Shown here: one piece after another, positions 6,345 through 11,630 of the stretch
How the letters are laid out: each line of letters begins with the position of its first letter
How positions within the stretch are numbered: position 1 is the stretch's first letter
Assembly: GCA_013213915.1 (NCBI GenBank)
Contig: JABSRK010000067.1
Coordinates: forward strand, 1-13,890
Length of the DNA: 13,890 nucleotides
From: Planctomycetota bacterium
Lineage (GTDB): Bacteria > Planctomycetota > GCA-002687715
Direction: 5' to 3'
Program-made: the position numbers and the translations under genes
Notes under the pieces: model-generated
Databases searched by the model: none
The model's input: the letters and a program-made list of their open reading frames with translations, nothing else
What the model was told of the DNA's origin: nothing

Positions 6345-8087
6345 CTATCGCGACACGGTGACCTGGAATGCGCCGACTCCTCGCTCTCCCGTGACGAGCG
6401 TAGCCTCGAGTTCAGTGGGGCCCTGGTCTGCGGCGATCCCAAGAAACACGACCTCCTGGACGCCCTTCGAGACCGACTTGCTGTGGGTCATCCCGCCGAA
6501 GCGCAGCCGCACCTCGCCGTCCACCGCCGCCGCGCGCAGCAGCCGGACCTTGACGCGAAATCTCATGCCCGCCGCAACGTCCAGGTACCACGCTCCGTGC
6601 GTACCTCCGCCCCAGGGACGTCCCGAACGACGGCGCCAGTCCTGCCGCGTCAGAACGACGTCGGGCTCGTGGGACGTCCCAACGCGAATGAGCGGCGGAC
6701 CGGCGTCGAGGGCGCGGGTCGTGGTGACGTCCTTGAACCACGCCGCGTACGCGGCCCTCATCCGCCGCGCGACCGCGGGATGCCGCTCGACAACATCGCT
6801 CTCCTCAGACGGGTCCGCGGCGAGGTCGTACAACTCCCACGGGACGTCCTTGCCAGGGCCCTCCCCCGCGAAACCCGAGGGTCGGACGAGTTTCCAGCGC
6901 CCCTGGCGAATCGCCGCGTGCCGCTCAGCGATGGGCTGGTCGCCGCGGTGACACTGGATGACGAGCGCCCGCTCGGGCATTCCACCATCCCCACGCCAGG
7001 CCCCGAGCAAGCTCTGTCCATCGAGACGCACGCCGTCCGGTAGACCCGCGCCGCAGACCTCCGTCAGCGTCGGCAACAAGTCGATGTGCGCCCCGGGCGT
7101 GCGGGCAACGGTCCCGGCCGGGAGATGACCGGGCCAACGCACGAGAAGCGGCGTCCGGATGCCGCCCTCGTGAACGTGCCCCTTCCAGCCACGCAGCCCT
7201 GCATTGAAGCGGGCGCCATTGGCTCCGTTGTCCGTGAGGAAGACGACGAGGGTCTCGTCGGCGAGGCCGCGACGGTCGAGATGAGCGAGCAGGCGTCCCA
7301 CGTTCTCGTCCACGTTGCTGATCATCGCGTACACGCGAGCGAGCTTGTCGCGCTCCTTGTTCCGGCGGTCTCCTCTCAGCCCCTTCGGAAGGACCGGGTC
7401 GAGGTCCGTCTGCTTGTACGCTCGCAGCAGCTCCTTGGGGACGTCGTGAAACGGTCCGTGGGGCGCGTTGGTCGGGATGTAGCAGAAGAACGGACGTCCG
7501 CGCGCCCGAGAACGATCGATGAAATCGAGCGCCGCCGTGAAATAGACGTCGGTGCAGTATCCCGTGGTCTGGACACGACGCCCGTTGGCGAACAGCACTG
7601 CGTCCGTGTACTTGCGCTCGCCACCAATGGGATCGGACGACTGTCCGATACCTCCACCCCTGTGCACCAGTGTCTCCTCGAAACCCTGGTCCTGAGGACG
7701 CATGGGCGGGCAATCCCCCAGGTGCCACTTGCCGAAGATACCCGTGGCGTAGCCGGCATCGCGCAAGACCTCAGCCACCGTGACCTCGTCTGTGTCCATC
7801 ATGGCGCGCCCGACGTAGGTGTCGATGGCGCGGGTGCGCATGTGCCAGCGGCCCGTCAGCAGGCTCGCCCGCGTAGGCGCGCAAACGGGACACACGTAGA
7901 ACGACTCCATCCGCACCGATTGCCTGGCGAACGCATCCAGGCTGGGGGTTCGGATCACGGGATTCCCCATGTACCCGAAGTCTCCGTATCCCTGGTCATC
8001 GGACATGACCAGGACGACGTTCGGCTGCGCGAAGACGCAGGAGCCAACCGACGCCACCGAGGCCAGCAAGATCAAGAAGCATCTCAT
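6345..8087 (-). CDS. Secreted formylglycine-dependent sulfatase (family S1) with C-terminal beta module, first gene of the operon
   Basis: The product has 580 residues. The signal peptide covers residues 1-20 and ends VFA before Q21. Cys17 in VGSC also loosely fits a lipobox, so a lipoprotein cannot be ruled out. Active-site features are SDDQGYGD (29-36), CAPTR (69-73, C69 to formylglycine), GKWHLGD (119-125), H210 in NAPHGPF, DNGANG (286-291) and K302 in GWKGHVHEGG. The catalytic core plus C-terminal subdomain end near 450 with WELYDLAADPSEESD. Residues about 455-580 add a beta-rich module beginning around LIRVGTSHEPDVVLTRQDW, which many planctomycete arylsulfatases carry. It is only moderately similar to its operon partner, so the two may remove different sulfates from one glycan. 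No Shine-Dalgarno lies at the usual distance; an AGGAGG at 8115-8120 is 27 nt away. The gene diverges from a BRCT-MerR-TPR gene. Confidence 0.94.
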   Translation of the reverse strand: MRCFLILLASVASVGSCVFAQPNVVLVMSDDQGYGDFGYMGNPVIRTPSLDAFARQSVRMESFYVCPVCAPTRASLLTGRWHMRTRAIDTYVGRAMMDTDEVTVAEVLRDAGYATGIFGKWHLGDCPPMRPQDQGFEETLVHRGGGIGQSSDPIGGERKYTDAVLFANGRRVQTTGYCTDVYFTAALDFIDRSRARGRPFFCYIPTNAPHGPFHDVPKELLRAYKQTDLDPVLPKGLRGDRRNKERDKLARVYAMISNVDENVGRLLAHLDRRGLADETLVVFLTDNGANGARFNAGLRGWKGHVHEGGIRTPLLVRWPGHLPAGTVARTPGAHIDLLPTLTEVCGAGLPDGVRLDGQSLLGAWRGDGGMPERALVIQCHRGDQPIAERHAAIRQGRWKLVRPSGFAGEGPGKDVPWELYDLAADPSEESDVVERHPAVARRMRAAYAAWFKDVTTTRALDAGPPLIRVGTSHEPDVVLTRQDWRRRSGRPWGGGTHGAWYLDVAAGMRFRVKVRLLRAAAVDGEVRLRFGGMTHSKSVSKGVQEVVFLGIAADQGPTELEATLVTGERGVGAFQVTVSR

Positions 8088-8171
8088 CGGGAACTCATGA
8101 TAGGCGCGCAGCTCCCTCCTGTCGGGACGGCCGGGAAGCGAAAAGCCTGTACGGGCTCACGATCCTGCGGC

Positions 8172-8185
8172 CGGACAGATGTCCG
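8172..8185. promoter_or_regulatory. Dyad CGGACA-GA-TGTCCG, possible operator
   Basis: Perfect 6-bp arms with a 2-bp centre lie 85 bp upstream of the sulfatase start. A wider pair, GTACGG (8149-8154) and CCGTAC (8183-8188), nests around it. Dimeric MerR-type regulators bind dyads, and the adjacent gene has a MerR-like domain, so this is a candidate operator by position only. Confidence 0.3.
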
Positions 8186-8234
8186 TACGCAAATCGCTGA
8201 ATGGGGTGCGCAAAGGGGAATCTCCAAGACACGG

Positions 8235-8269
8235 CCATCATCGCATCCTCTTGTGCGATGGGATGATGG
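8235..8269. repeat. Inverted repeat / hairpin in the divergent intergenic region
   Basis: CCATCATC (8235-8242) pairs with GATGATGG (8262-8269); after one G-G mismatch, CATC (8244-8247) pairs with GATG (8257-8260). This gives 12 base pairs around a 9-nt loop. It is not followed by a T-run in either direction. A transcript structure or protein-binding site is possible. Confidence 0.45.
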
Positions 8270-8480
8270 AGGCGAGCGTCGGATTTTGGGGTGGTGCCAG
8301 CACGCACGGGCTCCACGGCATCGTAGCCAAGTGACTGAACAGCCGCTATGTTGCGGGGCGCGGCGCGGATATCCGGGTGGTGAAACACCGGCGGAAGATC
8401 GCTCGATACTGCACGGAGACGCATCCCCAACCCACGGGCAGCGGGATGTTCGAGACACCGCATCGCGGCGATTCCACTGT

Positions 8481-8484
8481 GGAG
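8481..8484 (+). promoter_or_regulatory. Shine-Dalgarno GGAG of the BRCT-MerR-TPR gene
   Basis: GGAG lies 5 nt before the ATG at 8490 and fixes the start, although the frame is open far upstream through the antisense of the sulfatase gene. Confidence 0.55.
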
Positions 8485-8489
8485 AAGTG

Positions 8490-9695
8490 ATGACGGAAGT
8501 CGAGGGAAGCCCTGCGCCGCTCCAGGACCGCAACGTCGCCATCACCGGCCGGATGGCGTCGCTGCTGCGCGAGGACGCCATCACCCTCGTCCAGCAACTG
8601 GGGGGGACCTACGACGGGACGCCCTCCCCCGACACGGACTACCTCGTCGTCGGCGAGGTCGGCTGGCCGCTCAAGGGCGACGGACGACTGACCCATCACC
8701 TCGAAGAGGCGCACCGCCTCCGCGCGGACGGCGCCACGATCGAGGTCATCTCCGAGACCGAGTTCCTCACACTGATCGGACAGAAGGTCGTGGGAGACCT
8801 CGGGCGCCTGTACACAAAGCAGCAGATCGGCCGCATCCTGGATGTACCGGCGGCCACCGTATCGGCGTGGGTGCGCCAGCGGCTCATCACGCCGGCGAAG
8901 ACCGTCAACAACCTCGAGTACTTCGACTTCCGCCAGGTCGCCAGCGCGCGCGCCCTGTCCAAGCTGTTGAGCTCCGGCGTCGCGCCGTTGCGCATTCGAC
9001 AGAGCCTGCGACAGGTGGACACGTGGTGGCCCGGCGCAGCCCAGACCCTCTCCCAACTCGAGACCCTCGGTCACGACGGCGGGATTGTCCTTCGTCTCGA
9101 CGACGGCACGATGGCGGACCCATCCGGGCAGCTCATGATGGCGTTCGATGAGCCGGAAGGGACCGGAACACCGAAGACAGACCCGGGCGGTGATGCGCTC
9201 ACTGGTGAGGCGTTCGGGTTCGGCCAGGCGGAACTCCGCACGACCGACGAGTGGCTGGCTGTGGCCGCACAGTTCGACGCGACCGATCGACCGGCTCTCG
9301 CCATCCGCGCCTACCAGGAAGCCCTCCTGACCGGCGGCCCGAACGCCGACACCGCCTTCTCCCTCGGCAATGCCCTGTGCCGCCTGGGGCGCCCCGCAGA
9401 AGCGGCCCAGCGTTTCCTCCAGACCGTCGAGCTCAAGCCCGACCACGTCGAGGCGTGGAACAACCTGGGCAATGCCCTCGGTGACATCGGCAACCTCGGA
9501 GACGCCGTCTCCGCCTTCCACAAGGCCCTCGCCCTCGCCCCCAACTGCACCGACGCCCGCTACAACCTCGCTGAGACCCTCTACGCATTGAAGGACGTCG
9601 GCGGCGCCCGACGTCACTGGCTGCGTTACCTCCAAGTCGATCCCAAGAGTCCCTGGATAGACCACGTTCGGGAGCGGCTGCAGGCGACCAAGTAG
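8490..9695 (+). CDS. BRCT-MerR-TPR fusion protein, putative transcriptional regulator
   Basis: The product has 401 residues, no signal peptide and three visible parts. Residues about 11-96 match a DNA-ligase-type BRCT domain: LQDRNVAITGRM, then GGTYDGTPSPDTDYLVVGE (38-56) and IEVISETEFLTLIG (84-97). Residues about 107-172 form a MerR-like winged helix-turn-helix: YTKQQIGRILDVPAATVSAW (108-127), then YFDFRQV (144-150) and GVAPLRIRQSL (163-173). Residues 178-222 are a short linker module (GIVLRLDDG... SGQLMMAFDE). Residues about 255-390 contain three or more TPRs, clearest around AFSLGNALCRLGRPAEAAQ and AWNNLGNALGDIGNLGDAV. This suggests a cytoplasmic DNA-binding regulator whose TPRs and BRCT bind partner proteins; no Cys-rich metal or redox site is seen. 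It diverges from the sulfatase operon, so it may control it and itself (inference). Its stop is 1 bp from that of the convergent M14 gene. Confidence 0.88.
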   Translation: MTEVEGSPAPLQDRNVAITGRMASLLREDAITLVQQLGGTYDGTPSPDTDYLVVGEVGWPLKGDGRLTHHLEEAHRLRADGATIEVISETEFLTLIGQKVVGDLGRLYTKQQIGRILDVPAATVSAWVRQRLITPAKTVNNLEYFDFRQVASARALSKLLSSGVAPLRIRQSLRQVDTWWPGAAQTLSQLETLGHDGGIVLRLDDGTMADPSGQLMMAFDEPEGTGTPKTDPGGDALTGEAFGFGQAELRTTDEWLAVAAQFDATDRPALAIRAYQEALLTGGPNADTAFSLGNALCRLGRPAEAAQRFLQTVELKPDHVEAWNNLGNALGDIGNLGDAVSAFHKALALAPNCTDARYNLAETLYALKDVGGARRHWLRYLQVDPKSPWIDHVRERLQATK

Positions 9696-9696
9696 G

Positions 9697-11454
9697 TCAC
9701 CACGCCACCTGGACGTGCACGCGGTTCGACGGGTAGTACGCGAAACCGCTTCCGGTGTTGACCTCGGCGACAAACTGGATCGAGAGGTCGAGGTTCACGC
9801 CCGGCGTCCCGACGACCTGGAGCGACGCCGACCCGAAAGCCGTCACCGGCATCGAGAAGACGGTGTCGGGGTAGACCAGCAACGGGCAGCCGGTAGGCGG
9901 CAACGGGAGGTTCACCAGGGTCGTTGACGCGATGAGCCAACCGGTAGCCAGCGCGGGCGCCCCGCTGACCACGAAGAACCCAGTGTAAGTGCCCCCCAGA
10001 TTGGCGGCGTTCGCGCTGAGAACAGGGACGCCGGCGCATCCGGTACCAGACGTCGTGAACGTGAACGACGGCAGGACACCGAGGTGGTCACCGAGCGCCA
10101 ATGCGAGCTCCTGGCCGACCTGGCGCCAGTCTGCGGGTGTGTTCCAGGATGTCATGGGTGACGGCCCGTAAGTACCCTCGAACGTGATCGCCATCACCTG
10201 AGGCTGGTTGCCGGGACTGCCGGTCCAGGACGGGTCGGCGCTCCAGCGGTCGTGCATCATGCACTCGAGGAACGGTCGCGTCGGCGAGCCGCATGAGCTC
10301 GATGCCGTCGCCCCCTGGTTCACGAATGCACTCCGTGCCTTGAACGCGTTGATCCACGCCGTCTCGAGCGCGTTGACCGAGGGCAGCACACCGGACGGAT
10401 TCGACGTGGGATGCCACGACGGGTTGGCGCTGTGACGGTAGTGGTACGGCCAGCTCAATCCGTGCGTGGAGTGGAGGTTCAAGACGACCTCCGCCGGGTT
10501 TGCGCCGGGACCGGAAGGGGTCCCCATGAACGCCTCGAGCTGCGTCCGCAGCGCGACAATCTCGGGCTGGGTCGAGTTGTACGGCCAGCCCCACTGGTTC
10601 TCGAGGTTCACGCTCAGGGCATTGGTTCGGTAGTTACCGAGGAAGACACCGTCAGGATTCGTCATCGGAACGACATCGAAGATGACGTCGCGCAGCAGCG
10701 CGGCGGCGCGGACGTCCCCGGACGTGAGAAAGTCGATCAGTCCTTCGACGACCCAGTAGCTCGTCGTCTCGGCGGGGTGAATGCCCGCGTGAATCCAGAC
10801 GCGACGCTTGCCGGTGTCCGGAACGCTCGTATCCGTCAACTCGATCATCTCGATGGGCCGCCCCTGCCACGACGTGCCCGGCACGCTGACACTACGGACG
10901 GCCGGCTGCCCGACGAGCCCGGCGACGTACGCGTCCTTCTCGGTGACCGTGTACGGGAAGTACTTCGCGAGACGGAGGCTCGCGGTCCCCGCCGGCACCG
11001 TGAGCGTGAACGCGTGGCGACCACCAAAGTAGACCGGCGTCGCCGACGTCGGCACGCGCGTGTACGGACCGAACGTGATTCCGTCCGTCGAGAGGCTCCA
11101 CGCAGGCAGAATGATGTCCGTGTAGCCGGGGTTCTCGATGCGGACGTTGAGCACCATCCCCCCGCTGACGCCATCGACGCGGCAGTGCCACCAACGCCGG
11201 TAGCTGCTCGGCAGGCTCCCGTTGCCGTTGTCGTCGTCCATCGTCAGCTGAAGCAGCCAGGCCGAGCCCTGGGTCGTGACGTTGCCGGCCTGAAGGCGCT
11301 GCGTCTCCTCCGACCACGAGACAACGGGTTGCGCGGCGAGTCCTGTGGCGAACAGCACCAACGCCGGCAGGAACCACAGGCGTCCAGGTCTTCTTGGGCA
11401 TCGGCGATACAACGGCTGTCCCGTCATACCATCAAGCATACCCGTCGCGTCCAT
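9697..11454 (-). CDS. Secreted M14 zinc carboxypeptidase-like protein, CCP-type, with altered substrate pocket
   Basis: The product has 585 residues. The start at 11454 is supported by GAGGGGG 7 nt upstream. A long basic n-region precedes a signal core at about 27-41 (ending GLAAQ). Residues about 43-185 form a beta domain resembling the N-terminal domain of cytosolic-carboxypeptidase-type M14 enzymes (RRWWHCRVDG, later AKYFPYTVTEKD). The peptidase domain (about 187-460) has the zinc motif HPAE (H226, E229), NPDGVFLGNYR (266-276), the third zinc ligand in LNLHSTHG (H328) and the catalytic glutamate in ITFEGTYG (E426). Where active enzymes have DLNR-W, this protein reads NLENQW (283-288), so the Asn-Arg pair that grips the substrate C-terminus is Glu-Asn. 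It may be an active enzyme of changed specificity. Residues about 463-585 are a C-terminal secreted beta module. It is probably extracellular or periplasmic. Confidence 0.88.
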   Translation of the reverse strand: MDATGMLDGMTGQPLYRRCPRRPGRLWFLPALVLFATGLAAQPVVSWSEETQRLQAGNVTTQGSAWLLQLTMDDDNGNGSLPSSYRRWWHCRVDGVSGGMVLNVRIENPGYTDIILPAWSLSTDGITFGPYTRVPTSATPVYFGGRHAFTLTVPAGTASLRLAKYFPYTVTEKDAYVAGLVGQPAVRSVSVPGTSWQGRPIEMIELTDTSVPDTGKRRVWIHAGIHPAETTSYWVVEGLIDFLTSGDVRAAALLRDVIFDVVPMTNPDGVFLGNYRTNALSVNLENQWGWPYNSTQPEIVALRTQLEAFMGTPSGPGANPAEVVLNLHSTHGLSWPYHYRHSANPSWHPTSNPSGVLPSVNALETAWINAFKARSAFVNQGATASSSCGSPTRPFLECMMHDRWSADPSWTGSPGNQPQVMAITFEGTYGPSPMTSWNTPADWRQVGQELALALGDHLGVLPSFTFTTSGTGCAGVPVLSANAANLGGTYTGFFVVSGAPALATGWLIASTTLVNLPLPPTGCPLLVYPDTVFSMPVTAFGSASLQVVGTPGVNLDLSIQFVAEVNTGSGFAYYPSNRVHVQVAW

Positions 11455-11475
11455 CCCCCAGCCCCCTCGGCAGCA

Positions 11476-11630
11476 TTAGTCGATCGACAAGGTCGTCGCG
11501 CCGGTGATCTCACCCACGCTCTGGTTGAAGTCCCCGGACGGGTAATAGCCAACGTAGACGACCAGGGCGAGCGCCCCGGGCAACAACTCGGATCGGATCA
11601 GCGCGCCAGCCGCGACGGATGTCCGCTTGG
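11476..11630 (-). pseudogene. Start-less C-terminal gene fragment (possible remnant of a secreted protein)
   Basis: Between the haem/DUF1080 gene and the M14 gene, the minus frame ending in TAA at 11476-11478 reads like real protein: TKRTSVAAGALI, then LLPGALALVVYVGYYPSGDF and SVGEITGATTLSID. Codon third positions are strongly G or C, as in neighbouring genes. Upstream the frame hits a TGA at about 11688 and has no ATG, GTG or TTG before that, so it cannot be an intact gene. It looks like the last 50 or so residues of a secreted beta-rich protein whose 5' part was deleted. A chance open frame in GC-rich DNA remains possible. Confidence 0.35.

Larger units (their letters stand above)
8088..8489. 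promoter_or_regulatory. 402-bp divergent intergenic region
   Basis: This region separates the sulfatase operon from the BRCT-MerR-TPR gene and must contain both promoters. I see no convincing protein-coding gene in it. It carries a 12-bp-stem hairpin at 8235-8269 and a 6+6 bp dyad at 8172-8185, listed separately. No clear sigma-70 boxes stand out in this GC-rich sequence. Confidence 0.5.

Noticed and set aside
5701..6951. Plus-strand open frame (416 codons) across the sulfatase junction
   Set aside because: It spans the antisense of two real genes and their intergenic gap, and is Arg-rich without motifs.
8086..8120. Leader mini-ORF (ATG at 8098, four codons) with AGGAGG upstream before the first sulfatase
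   Set aside because: The AGGAGG is 16 nt from that ATG and 27 nt from the sulfatase ATG, too far for ordinary initiation, so I do not claim a translated leader.
8095..8463. Minus-strand frame of 122 codons filling most of the sulfatase/BRCT intergenic region
   Set aside because: I could not recognise any domain, there is no ribosome-binding site, and it would end just before the sulfatase start. It is considered a chance frame, but a homology search could overturn this.
7086..8489. Upstream extension of the BRCT-MerR-TPR frame to an ATG at 7086
   Set aside because: It is antisense to the sulfatase and contains no domain. GGAG 5 nt before the ATG at 8490 and the beginning of the BRCT domain fix the start there.
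8346..9773. Minus-strand open frame (475 codons) opposite the BRCT-MerR-TPR gene
   Set aside because: It is antisense to three recognisable domains and crosses the stop region of the M14 gene, and no family is recognisable.
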